DNA of 34,268 bases from contig JAJCYU010000284.1 in NCBI GenBank assembly GCA_029262755.1, positions 1 through 34,268 on the forward strand. Reading direction: 5' to 3'. Of this stretch, positions 1 through 7,757 are shown in pieces. The notes under the pieces were generated by a model. That model ran no database searches. It had not been told where the DNA came from and saw only the letters and a program-made list of their open reading frames with translations. Origin of the DNA: Anaerolineae bacterium (GTDB lineage: Bacteria; Chloroflexota; Anaerolineae; Epilineales; Epilineaceae). Numbering within the stretch: the first letter of the stretch is position 1; each line of letters begins with the position of its first letter. Position numbers and translations under genes: made by a program.

Positions 1-2
1 GC

Positions 3-821
3 CGCATGATCGAGGATCGCTACGGCAACCTCTTCGACATGTACGCCAATATCACTGGCGAGGACCCCTACGCGGCGCCGATGCGAATCTATCCCGCCTC
101 ACATTACACGATGGGCGGCCTGTGGGTCGACTACAACCTTCAGAGCACCGTGGCGGGCTTGTTCGTGATCGGGGAGGCCAACTTCTCCGACCACGGGGCC
201 AACCGCCTCGGCGCGAGCGCGCTCATGCAAGGACTGGCCGACGGCTACTTCGTGCTGCCGTTCACGATCGGCAACTACCTGGCAGGCATGCCGCGAGACC
301 GGCAGGACGGCGAGGCGGCCAAGGCGGCGTTCGACGAAGCGAAGGCGGAGGTCGAGGCCCGCATCACGCGTCTGATGGGCATCGGCGGCACGCGCAGCGC
401 GACGGACTTTCATCGTGAGCTTGGACGAATCATCTGGGAGGGCTGCGGCATGGCCCGCACGGCAGAGACTCTCAAGACCGCGTTGGCGAAGATCCCAGCC
501 TTGCGGGAAGAGTTCTGGAGCGATTTACGTATCCCTGGGGACGCCGCCGATCTCAACCAGAATCTGGAGCTTGCCGGTCGCGTTGCGGACTTCCTTGAGT
601 TGGGCGAGCTCATGTGTATCGACGCCCTCGATCGGGAGGAGTCGTGCGGCGCGCACTACCGGGAGGAGTACCAGACGGCGGAGGGCGAAGCGCTGCGGCG
701 CGACGACGAGTTCGCCTACGTCGCGGCGTGGGAATCCACCGGTGATCCGGCCGCCCCGCGCCTGCACAAGGAGCAGCTCGAGTTCGAGTATGTTCCCCTC
801 TCCACCCGTAGCTACAAGTAG
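3..821 (+). CDS. sdhA: Succinate dehydrogenase flavoprotein subunit, C-terminal part (5' end outside window)
   Basis: This is the last ~272 residues of the FAD subunit of succinate dehydrogenase/fumarate reductase; the frame is open to the left edge, so the start lies upstream of the window. The stretch [12 protein letters not shown] followed by [19 protein letters not shown] is the conserved FAD/substrate region of SdhA, with the HTMGG-like histidine and the GANRLG arginine. The wording ([27 protein letters not shown]) is that of the non-classical, Bacillus/Bacteroidetes-like type rather than the E. coli type. The C-terminal helical domain follows. The enzyme oxidises succinate to fumarate and passes electrons to SdhB, which follows 50 bp downstream in the same operon. 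A membrane anchor (sdhC) is not visible and is probably upstream. Confidence 0.95.
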   Translation, partial: RMIEDRYGNLFDMYANITGEDPYAAPMRIYPASHYTMGGLWVDYNLQSTVAGLFVIGEANFSDHGANRLGASALMQGLADGYFVLPFTIGNYLAGMPRDRQDGEAAKAAFDEAKAEVEARITRLMGIGGTRSATDFHRELGRIIWEGCGMARTAETLKTALAKIPALREEFWSDLRIPGDAADLNQNLELAGRVADFLELGELMCIDALDREESCGAHYREEYQTAEGEALRRDDEFAYVAAWESTGDPAAPRLHKEQLEFEYVPLSTRSYK

Positions 822-871
822 ATGAATCCCGGCCCGTCGATGCCTTCTGCTTCCCACGGAGCAAGCGCACC

Positions 872-1630
872 ATGAACCTTACGCTGAAAATCTGGCGCCA
901 ATCCGCCGCGGACACCGCCGGTCGGCTCGTGAAGTACGGAATCGAAGGCGTAAGCCCCGACTCTTCCTTCCTCGAGATGCTCGATTTGCTCAACGAGCAG
1001 CTGCTGCAGGAAGGCGACGAGCCCGTTGCCTTCGATCACGATTGTCGCGAGGGGATATGCGGCTCGTGCGGCATGATGATCGATGGCTTCGCGCACGGAC
1101 CACGTCGCGCCATCACCGCGTGTCAGCTGCATATGCGCTCCTTCTCCGACGGCGACACGATCACGATCGAGCCCTGGCGCGCCACTGCATTTCCGATCAT
1201 CAAGGACCTCGTCGTAGACCGGAGTTCCTTCGATCGAATCATCCAGGTCGGTGGCTACGTGTCGGTCGGGACGGGCAGCGCGCAGGATGCCGACAACGTG
1301 CTGATCCCCAAGCCGGCCGCGGACAGAGCGATGGACGCCGCCGCGTGCATCGGGTGCGGCGCGTGCGTGGCCGCCTGCCCGAACGGTTCGGCCATGCTGT
1401 TCACGGCATCGAAGCTCGGCCACCTGGCTGCGCTGCCGCAGGGTCAGGAAGAACGCTACGAACGCGCCGTGCTCATGGTCGGCCAGATGGACGCCGAAGG
1501 CTTCGGCGGCTGCACGAACATCCGAGAGTGCGGCGCCGCTTGCCCGAAGGAGATCTCGGTCGATCTCATCGGCCAGATGAACCGCGACTTGTTAGTCGGC
1601 GCGATCAAAGGCGCGGCCGGCGGTCGTTGA
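872..1630 (+). CDS. sdhB: Succinate dehydrogenase iron-sulfur subunit
   Basis: A 252-residue SdhB, the electron-transfer subunit between SdhA and the quinone. All three cluster motifs are visible: the N-terminal [2Fe-2S] ligands in [15 protein letters not shown] plus a later Cys, the [4Fe-4S] motif [12 protein letters not shown], and the [3Fe-4S] ligands in [16 protein letters not shown]. Length is normal for the family. The ATG is preceded at 10 nt by GGAG, part of the 50-bp spacer after sdhA, so the two are co-transcribed. The next gene is convergent, so sdhB ends this operon inside the window. Confidence 0.95.
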   Translation: MNLTLKIWRQSAADTAGRLVKYGIEGVSPDSSFLEMLDLLNEQLLQEGDEPVAFDHDCREGICGSCGMMIDGFAHGPRRAITACQLHMRSFSDGDTITIEPWRATAFPIIKDLVVDRSSFDRIIQVGGYVSVGTGSAQDADNVLIPKPAADRAMDAAACIGCGACVAACPNGSAMLFTASKLGHLAALPQGQEERYERAVLMVGQMDAEGFGGCTNIRECGAACPKEISVDLIGQMNRDLLVGAIKGAAGGR

Positions 1631-1632
1631 AC

Positions 1633-1658
1633 GGCACTCGGTAGCGGCACTCGGTAGC
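1633..1658 (+). repeat. 13-bp tandem duplication between convergent genes
   Basis: Two back-to-back perfect copies of GGCACTCGGTAGC lie 2 bp after the sdhB stop. The last part of the second copy forms a small hairpin with the following bases (GTAGC-GGCA-GCTAC, 1654-1667) that runs into the stop codon of the convergent gene. It could act as a weak terminator, but the stem is only 5 bp and no T-run follows. Confidence 0.5.
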
Positions 1659-1663
1659 GGCAG

Positions 1664-3583
1664 CTACGGCGCCAGCGACGGACACGCGGGCCACGCCCCG
1701 CCGCAGGCCGGTAGGCTGCCCGCAATCGGTGATCCGATGCGTGACGCGCTGCGGTCGCCGGGCACATGCTCGCCGAGCGCTCCGCCCGCATGCGCCAGGA
1801 CGACGGCAGCCAAACCGAGGGGCGAAGGTGCTGCATCGGGAGCACCTTCGGCCTTGCCGTGGCGCCAGGCGACCGCGCTGATCACGGCGCTGCCGACAAA
1901 TCCGGGCTCAAGGAACGCGTAGCGATCCAGGTCGAGCGCGCTGGACTGCCGTTCTGGTAGCCGCTGACAGAGTACGTCGATCGGACCGTTCTCGTCGAAG
2001 AGATAGATAGCGAAATCGGTGACGCCCGGCGTCGAAACCACGTTGACCACGACCAGCTCGACCTGCGTGCCGACATCGCCCGGCTTGCGAACGTGCGGCG
2101 CCGCGATGAGCCCGATGCAACCCGGTCCGGGGCAAATCGCTTCGGGCAACATGGCGATGTCCGGATCAAAGGTCGCCCTGCCGTCGAGTAGGTGGTAGCT
2201 ATGCGCCTGGACAGGGTGGCTGCGCGCAATGTCCGCATACCGAACGCTGCGCGCTACGGCGATGATCTCCGCGGCGGGCTGGCTGGGTGCGGCCGGCAAC
2301 CCGACCGGCTCGCTTTCGACCCGCACCGCACCGCGCCAGCCAAGCGGTAGGTCGGCCACCATAGGCAAGAAGAAGGAGCGGCTGCCGCGGGGACAGATCC
2401 AATCGACGAGCGAAGCCCGTGCGCGGCCGCTTGGGTCGAGGAAGGTCAGGCGGACTCTGGCGTTGCGATTGGCCGACCGATTGCGCACCTGGATGCCGGT
2501 CGACCACCCGCCGTCCTCGCTGTGGGCCACGGGTGCGTGAAGAACGGTGGTCCGCTGTGCGATCTCCTCGCCTTCGACGACGTAGCGCAACCCGGAAGCC
2601 TCGGCCCGATAGCTCATGAGCAGGGCGGGACCGATCGTGTCCACGACGACCGCGAGGGGCTGCGTCGAGCGCAGCCAACCCGAGCCGGTCCATCCTCCGC
2701 CGATGCAATCCGAGAGTTCGACGGCCGCGGCCTCCCCAGGAGCAAGGGTATCCACCGTACAGATGCGGGCGCGCCCGCATTGATCTGCGCGGGTCAGCCA
2801 CAAGCTCACCGACGTGCATTCCGCGCCCGCGTTGAGCATATGTACGCGGCTGGTCATGCCATCTGCATCGACCTGTAGTAGGGCCAGATCGTGTGCATGG
2901 CCGCCGAAGACCGCATCGTGCACACCAAGATCGGCCACCGCGATGCCGGAGTACGCCGCCACGACCTCGACCTCCGACGGCGGTGGTGCTGTGCAGCTAC
3001 GCCGAAGCTCAACGGCGATCGGCGCGGATGCCGCCGAAGCGAGATCGACGCCCGACCACCGCCGACCGTCGTCAATCGCCTGCTTGAAGCGCCGGTAGCC
3101 ATGGCAGTTGCCGACTACGGAAAAGAACAGGACCTGGCATACGTAGTCGGCCGTGACCGCGTCTGCCAGGACCGGATCGGGCGCAACATCGAGCGCAAAG
3201 AGCCTGCGGGCACTCAAGCCGAACACGGTGCCGGTTTGAGCCGCTGGGGGAATCTCGTGGACCGGAAAGCGCCAGGTTGCGCCCGGCTTGAGTAGCCCCG
3301 AGCACACGACACGCAACGGTCCCGCACAGTCGGGTGGACAGGCCCCTGGCTCACCCCAAAGCAGGAGCAACGCCTTGCTCGGCTCACACCCCAAGCTTTG
3401 AACCTCAATGTCGGCTATGCAGGGTGCCGTTGGTCCGGGGCCCGCATCATGGATGACCGGCAGATGCACCACGGCGGGTCCGTCGGCCGACTGCGCGGCT
3501 GCAGGCAGGGCGCCCAGAAGGCATGTGGCCACGGCTGCTGTGGCCACCAGACCCAGTCGAACCACCCTCGACCCGAACGGCAT
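1664..3583 (-). CDS. Exported protein of unknown function
   Basis: A 639-residue exported protein. The chosen ATG (3583) is directly preceded by the purine-rich AAGGGGGGAAG and opens a clear signal peptide: MPFGSRVVRLGL, a hydrophobic stretch, then ALPAAAQS as the cleavage region. A longer frame extends 30 codons upstream but would bury the signal peptide. After the signal comes PAVVHLPVIHDAG, resembling the 'YLP' motif of other exported proteins here. The body has many paired cysteines and beta-rich segments such as WSTGIQVRNRSANRNARVRL, suggesting repeated Ig-like or CARDB-like sandwiches; I recognise no catalytic motif. It may be a surface or extracellular binding protein. It is transcribed towards sdhB and shares a 278-bp upstream region with the divergent metallopeptidase. 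Confidence 0.8.
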   Translation of the reverse strand: MPFGSRVVRLGLVATAAVATCLLGALPAAAQSADGPAVVHLPVIHDAGPGPTAPCIADIEVQSLGCEPSKALLLLWGEPGACPPDCAGPLRVVCSGLLKPGATWRFPVHEIPPAAQTGTVFGLSARRLFALDVAPDPVLADAVTADYVCQVLFFSVVGNCHGYRRFKQAIDDGRRWSGVDLASAASAPIAVELRRSCTAPPPSEVEVVAAYSGIAVADLGVHDAVFGGHAHDLALLQVDADGMTSRVHMLNAGAECTSVSLWLTRADQCGRARICTVDTLAPGEAAAVELSDCIGGGWTGSGWLRSTQPLAVVVDTIGPALLMSYRAEASGLRYVVEGEEIAQRTTVLHAPVAHSEDGGWSTGIQVRNRSANRNARVRLTFLDPSGRARASLVDWICPRGSRSFFLPMVADLPLGWRGAVRVESEPVGLPAAPSQPAAEIIAVARSVRYADIARSHPVQAHSYHLLDGRATFDPDIAMLPEAICPGPGCIGLIAAPHVRKPGDVGTQVELVVVNVVSTPGVTDFAIYLFDENGPIDVLCQRLPERQSSALDLDRYAFLEPGFVGSAVISAVAWRHGKAEGAPDAAPSPLGLAAVVLAHAGGALGEHVPGDRSASRIGSPIAGSLPACGGAWPACPSLAP

Positions 3584-3762
3584 CTTCCCCCCTTGACGTC
3601 GCCTACGCGATCCGGTCGCTACCGTAGTGCCCGCTGCTTGGCCCGCTTTCGGCGCACCGATCTTTGCGCGCATTCAGCCGTTCCGTAGCACGGTATCGCG
3701 GCACCAACAACACGGCTTCGCCCTGGACGCAGCACACGGGCGTAGACCCACCAACCGTAGCA

Positions 3763-3811
3763 AACGCCTGCACAGTCCCGGTTTGTTAACATGAAGATAA
3801 CCGCAGGCGTT
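3763..3811. promoter_or_regulatory. Long-armed inverted repeat in a divergent promoter region
   Basis: Perfect 9-bp arms AACGCCTGC (3763-3771) and GCAGGCGTT (3803-3811) lie 40 bp apart centre to centre, about four helical turns. Inside them sits the 8-bp palindrome TGTTAACA (3784-3791) and a shorter GGTT/AACC pair next to the right arm. The region between the two divergent genes (3584-3861) holds this element and the two promoter candidates and nothing else I can recognise. The arms could be paired half-sites for a dimeric or looping regulator, or the stem of an RNA hairpin in the leader of the minus-strand gene. Confidence 0.5.
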
Positions 3812-3822
3812 CACGATTGCAA
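3794..3822 (-). promoter_or_regulatory. Candidate sigma-70-like promoter for the minus-strand exported protein
   Basis: On the minus strand TTGCAA (3822-3817) and TATCTT (3799-3794) are separated by 17 bp; each matches the consensus in 4 of 6 positions. The right arm of the 9-bp inverted repeat falls within the spacer, where a bound protein would block polymerase. The leader to the ATG at 3583 would be about 200 nt. Weak matches, so low confidence. Confidence 0.3.
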
Positions 3823-3846
3823 GCCGGTCAAAGTGGGATGGCCCCC

Positions 3847-3855
3847 TGCTATACT
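3847..3855 (+). promoter_or_regulatory. Extended -10 promoter, predicted leaderless
   Basis: TGC-TATACT is an extended -10 element (TGn plus a 5/6 match to TATAAT). With the usual 6-nt gap, transcription would start at 3862, exactly the A of an in-frame ATG of the metallopeptidase gene. No convincing -35 box is needed or seen. Confidence 0.5.
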
Positions 3856-3861
3856 CGCTCC

Positions 3862-5232
3862 ATGCGCGCATGCACCCGCTCGGCGGGCCCCAACCTTACC
3901 GCGACCTCCATGCGACGAACCGCGATCTTCGTGGCCGTCGTCGTGCTCGTCATGGGTATTCACGATGGCACGCGACCTTTGTTCGCGCAGCCTACGGGCT
4001 TCGCCCCGCAACGCAACGAAACGACGATTCGGTTCGCCGACTCCATGGATTTCGCGCTCGACGCCGAAGCCGAACCCGGGCGACGGTTCGAAGACATCGT
4101 GCTGCGCTTCGAGATTGACGACGAAGACGTACGGAATCGGCGGATTCCGGAGTTTCAGCCCGGATCTCGCGTGCAGGCGCGTCATACCGAGCCTCTGCCT
4201 CGTGGCTCGCTGCACCCGACTGCGGAGATCACTTGGTGGTGGACCCTCGTCGATGATCTCGGCGCGACCATCGAGACCCAGAGGCGCACGGCGCGCTATA
4301 TGGATGAGCAGCTGCCGTGGCAGTCCTTGGACGGTCAGGGCCTGCGTCTGTGGTACCACGACATGGACCTGGATGAGGCCCGCGACGTGTTGGACATGTC
4401 GGAGCGGTCGTTTCGCGCCGTCGATGCGCTTGTTGATCTGCGTGAAGAGCGCACGATCGAGGTCGTCGCCTACCAACGGCAGGCGGACCTGCGGCGAGCG
4501 CTCGCCGACCGCGGCGCCACCTACGAGTCGCGCTTGTCGACGCTCGGTGCCCGTGTTGCGGCAGACACCGTCGTGTTGGATGTCGGCTCGAGTGCGGATG
4601 ACCTGGAGGAGGTCATCCGACATGAGCTGAGCCATATCGTCCTGCACCTGCATTTGGGGCGGGAATGGGTACAGGTGCCTGCGTGGCTGGATGAAGGCTT
4701 GGCCATGTATGCGGAGGGCCCGCTTGGACGCGACGAGCAGGGCTTGCTCGACCGTGCGCTAGCGCGCGACGAGCTACTGTCCGCACGTTCGCTTACCGCA
4801 TTTCCCGGCGACGCCGGCCAGGTCTCGCTGGCCTATGCCGAAAGCCGCGATCTCGTGGCGTTCCTAGTAGAAGAGCATGAGTCCGGCGCGTTCCGGCGCA
4901 TGCTCGACAACCTGGTGGAAGGCGAGACCGGCTTTGACGAAGCGCTCGCTCTTGAGTTTGGCTATGATCCATTGTCCTTGTATCAAGCGTACCGGGCTGC
5001 GCGGGACCTGCCACCGGCCGTCGTGCCGAGCGGCCTCGATGATGGGGACGGTTCGCGAACCGGATCGACAGGTGCTGCGGCTGACCGCACTGCGGCAGGG
5101 GCCGACGACGACGGGACGCCGGCGTGCAACGGCATCGGCGGGCTTCTCGGATTCGTTTTGATGGCGTGGGTCGGCGCTAGTCCGCGTCGCAGGGCATGGT
5201 ACAGGGCACACCAGAGTCCCGATCGGTCGTAG
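3862..5232 (+). CDS. Exported HExxH metallopeptidase (peptidase MA-like) with C-terminal membrane helix
   Basis: A 456-residue exported gluzincin-type zinc peptidase. The zinc motif HELSH begins at residue 254, and the third ligand is probably Glu278 in PAWLDEGLAMYAEG, the layout of the peptidase MA/MA-like family. The N-terminus carries MRRTAIFVAVVVLVMG followed by a signal-peptidase-like region (LFAQPTG). After an Asp/Gly-rich spacer the protein ends in a hydrophobic helix (GIGGLLGFVLMAWVGA) and an Arg cluster, like a tail anchor or a C-terminal sorting signal. I chose ATG 3862 because a -10 box places the transcript start there; ATG 3910 would also give a full signal peptide, and neither has a Shine-Dalgarno sequence. 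The substrate is unknown. Confidence 0.8.
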   Translation: MRACTRSAGPNLTATSMRRTAIFVAVVVLVMGIHDGTRPLFAQPTGFAPQRNETTIRFADSMDFALDAEAEPGRRFEDIVLRFEIDDEDVRNRRIPEFQPGSRVQARHTEPLPRGSLHPTAEITWWWTLVDDLGATIETQRRTARYMDEQLPWQSLDGQGLRLWYHDMDLDEARDVLDMSERSFRAVDALVDLREERTIEVVAYQRQADLRRALADRGATYESRLSTLGARVAADTVVLDVGSSADDLEEVIRHELSHIVLHLHLGREWVQVPAWLDEGLAMYAEGPLGRDEQGLLDRALARDELLSARSLTAFPGDAGQVSLAYAESRDLVAFLVEEHESGAFRRMLDNLVEGETGFDEALALEFGYDPLSLYQAYRAARDLPPAVVPSGLDDGDGSRTGSTGAAADRTAAGADDDGTPACNGIGGLLGFVLMAWVGASPRRRAWYRAHQSPDRS

Positions 5233-5333
5233 CCGCAACGAGCCTGTACTCGTCTTGAACCCTGGATTGAGACGGCATGCAGCGGGACGAACGGAGGCTT
5301 CACGAGCCTCGAGCTGAACACGGAGAGCCACCT

Positions 5334-6707
5334 ATGGATGGCAACGGCCAACGCACCGCGCCACGAACGAGCATGAATCGCACGCGGCCACGCCGACGTC
5401 GACAGCGCGGCGCATCGGGTATGCGCTTGTTCTTGTTGACCACGTTGGCTGTCGTGTTGAGCGGACCCACGGTGCGCGCGACATCGCCCGATTCGAATGC
5501 CGCGTCACCCGGGATCACGGCGCTCCCCGAGGCTTCCCTGCAGCGATGGATCGCCGCTCCTGCCGTCGCCGAGGGTGCCATCGGCATGCTCCCCGTAGAC
5601 TCCTCCACCAACCGCGTGTTGGCGCGGGGTGCGGATGCGCCCTTCTGGACCGCGCTGCCGCAGGCCGGCCGCCAGCTCATCGACGACTTTGATGCCGCCG
5701 ATTGGCCCGATCGTGCCCGTTGGCCGCTGGTGGCCGATCTCAACGCGCCGTTTGTGGCACGCGCAGGCTATCCCTGGGCCGCGAGCGGATGTGAGAGCCC
5801 GCCCGGTACGCGGAGCCTGCGCGCGGTGGGCGGCGGCGACGGCGCGACGTTGGATTGTGACGCGGCTTATCCCGCCGCGGTGGCCAGCTCCGCGCTACTC
5901 TCGCTTGACCTGAGCCGTATGACCGGCGCTCACGGCTTGTCGCTGCGCTTCGATCTGTGGGTGGAGGCGGATCCCGAGGAAGGCTTGCTGGTGAACCTCC
6001 TACGCTTCACCGACGGCGGTGAGGTTGCCGAACGGAGGATCGTGTACTCGGCCACCGGGCGTCTCGGCGCATGGGCGCGTGACCAAGCGATCGACCTGAC
6101 GATGCTCCAGGATGCGCTCGACGGACGGTGGCAAGGCGACCTGCGCGGCGAACGTGCCTATCTCGAGTTCCTGTTCGTCAGCGCGGACGGAGGTGAAGGA
6201 GGTGCTCGCGGTGTATTGATGGATGATCTGACCATCGAAGCCGTCTACCGCGCCCCCACCGCTACACCTTCGCCGGCCGCCACCGCGCAGCCGACGCAAC
6301 TTCCGGGCCCCAGCCCCACCCCGCCTCCGCCCGGCGCCACCGCGACACCGGAGATCGTCGATCGCACCACCTTGTGCACCTCGATCCGCGATTGCACGAC
6401 CCTTTCGGTCCGGGCGTGGATCGACCGGGGGTGTGACGGCCGCTTCCAGACCGGCCTGGATGCCCCCCTACGCACGGAGTCGCGAGTGGACGGCTCGGCA
6501 GGCGGGGAAGCGCTGGGAACAGCGCTTGGACGAACCGGCCGGACGACGTTCTCCTATCCAGGCGGGCGCGATGCGGAGTTCCGTCTTGCCCTGCCCGATG
6601 GCTACGCGATGTGCGACGGTTCCGCGAATCCCGCCGTAATCAACGCGGACGATGTGAACCGCTACGGGCGGGCAACGGTCAACTTCCGGCTGCAACGCAC
6701 GCCGTAG
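5334..6707 (+). CDS. Exported protein with beta-sandwich module and C-terminal SdrD_B-like domain
   Basis: A 457-residue exported protein. ATG 5334 has GGAGAG six bases upstream; the signal peptide has a very Arg-rich n-region (TRPRRRRQRG) before MRLFLLTTLAVVLSG, and later Met codons could also start it. Residues ~110-300 form a beta-sandwich-like module ending in GVLMDDLTIEAV, similar in plan to the two minus-strand exported proteins at 9.5-13.2 kb. A Pro/Thr linker (TATPSPAATAQPTQLPGP) leads to a domain opening with VRAWIDRGCDGRFQTGLDAP, which matches the SdrD_B style (VWxDxNxDGxxxxGExPL), and contains four Cys. No enzymatic motif is seen. Probably an extracellular adhesive or structural protein. 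Confidence 0.75.
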   Translation: MDGNGQRTAPRTSMNRTRPRRRRQRGASGMRLFLLTTLAVVLSGPTVRATSPDSNAASPGITALPEASLQRWIAAPAVAEGAIGMLPVDSSTNRVLARGADAPFWTALPQAGRQLIDDFDAADWPDRARWPLVADLNAPFVARAGYPWAASGCESPPGTRSLRAVGGGDGATLDCDAAYPAAVASSALLSLDLSRMTGAHGLSLRFDLWVEADPEEGLLVNLLRFTDGGEVAERRIVYSATGRLGAWARDQAIDLTMLQDALDGRWQGDLRGERAYLEFLFVSADGGEGGARGVLMDDLTIEAVYRAPTATPSPAATAQPTQLPGPSPTPPPPGATATPEIVDRTTLCTSIRDCTTLSVRAWIDRGCDGRFQTGLDAPLRTESRVDGSAGGEALGTALGRTGRTTFSYPGGRDAEFRLALPDGYAMCDGSANPAVINADDVNRYGRATVNFRLQRTP

Positions 6708-6720
6708 CGGACCGAGTCCG
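6708..6720 (+). terminator. Small hairpin directly after the stop codon
   Basis: CGGAC-CGA-GTCCG is a perfect 5-bp stem with 3-nt loop beginning at the base after the TAG. There is no T-run, so it is at best a weak terminator between two convergent genes. Confidence 0.25.
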
Positions 6721-6777
6721 TCTCCGCCATCGTCTACGTCGTCTGCCGTGTCGGTGCTTGAAGCGAGTTCCGCCAGC

Positions 6778-6795
6778 GGTCACGGTCACGGTCAC
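6778..6795. repeat. Three tandem copies of GGTCAC over the rsgA stop
   Basis: GGTCAC occurs three times in a row; the last copy contains the reverse complement of the rsgA TGA. A slippage-prone short repeat that could shift the end of the protein; no other role is evident. Confidence 0.5.
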
Positions 6796-7757
6796 CGCGG
6801 GCTGAGCAGCTTCACGTAGCTCGCGTACCGTTCCGCAGCGATCGCGCCGTCGGTCACCGCCTCCCGGACCGCGCAACCGGGCTCATGTACGTGGGAGCAA
6901 TCCGCGAAGCGGCAGCGGTTCAGATAGCCGCGGAACTCGACGAAACCCCATTCGAGTGAAGCAGGATCGACGTCCCAAAGACCGATTTCCCGCAGGCCGG
7001 GTGTGTCGGCCACCCGCCCTCCGGCAACGCCGGGCAGCGAGTGAAGCTCCCCGACGCGTGTGGTGTGCCTGCCTTTGTCCACCGCATCGCTCACCCGTCC
7101 GACGGTAATCGCGAGCCCGGGCGCAACGGCGTTGAGCAGGCTGGACTTGCCAACGCCGCTCGGACCTACGATGGCGCTGATCCGGCCCGCCAATGTGGCA
7201 CGCAGCGCCTCGATGCCGGCGGGCTCGATGGTCGAAGTGCGCAGCACGGTGTAGCCGATGCGCTCGTACTCCGCGATCCGCTCCGCCAATTCCGGATCGA
7301 TGCCCAACTCGATCTTGTTGAACACGATCACGCTCTCGATCTCGTCGATCTCGGCGAGCGCGAGGAAGCGGTCGAGCATGCCGAGGCTCGGCTCGGGGCG
7401 ACGGACCGAGAATGTGGGCAGCAGCAGGCCGACGTTGGCAACCACGACGTCCTGCGCCCAAGCCCCTTTGGCGCCGGGCGCTCGACGAATGAGGGCTCGC
7501 TCACGCGGCAGGCGTTCGACGATTACCGCGTCGACATCCCCCTCTTGCTCGATCGGCGTAAAGCGCACCCGATCGCCAAGCGCGATCAAGCCCCCGCGTT
7601 GCTTGCGCTCGCGCTTGAGACGACCGCGCAAGACGGCGGTCCATGCGCCCTGTCGCTGCGTCTCGACCCGATAGAATCCACTTTGGGAGCGCACCACGAG
7701 GCCCTCGAGCACCGTTGTACTCGCCCGGGCGCCGGCACCGATGTCGTCTGCGCTCAT
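6792..7757 (-). CDS. rsgA: Ribosome small-subunit-dependent GTPase A
   Basis: A 321-residue circularly permuted GTPase that acts in late 30S maturation. The order is diagnostic: N-terminal OB-fold (~15-90), then G4 (NKIE, 147-150) before G1/P-loop (GPSGVGKSS, 198-206) and G3 (DTPG, 251-254), and a zinc domain with Cys282, Cys287, His289 and Cys295 (CRFADCSHVHEPGC). G4 has Glu where NKxD has Asp, a mild variation. The ATG overlaps the TGA of the upstream glycosidase gene (ATGA), so translation is probably coupled although the two functions look unrelated. Confidence 0.95.
   Translation of the reverse strand: MSADDIGAGARASTTVLEGLVVRSQSGFYRVETQRQGAWTAVLRGRLKRERKQRGGLIALGDRVRFTPIEQEGDVDAVIVERLPRERALIRRAPGAKGAWAQDVVVANVGLLLPTFSVRRPEPSLGMLDRFLALAEIDEIESVIVFNKIELGIDPELAERIAEYERIGYTVLRTSTIEPAGIEALRATLAGRISAIVGPSGVGKSSLLNAVAPGLAITVGRVSDAVDKGRHTTRVGELHSLPGVAGGRVADTPGLREIGLWDVDPASLEWGFVEFRGYLNRCRFADCSHVHEPGCAVREAVTDGAIAAERYASYVKLLSPR

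Noticed and set aside
1-821. Truncated sdhA as a pseudogene
   Set aside because: The frame is open to the left edge and intact; truncation is only the window border.
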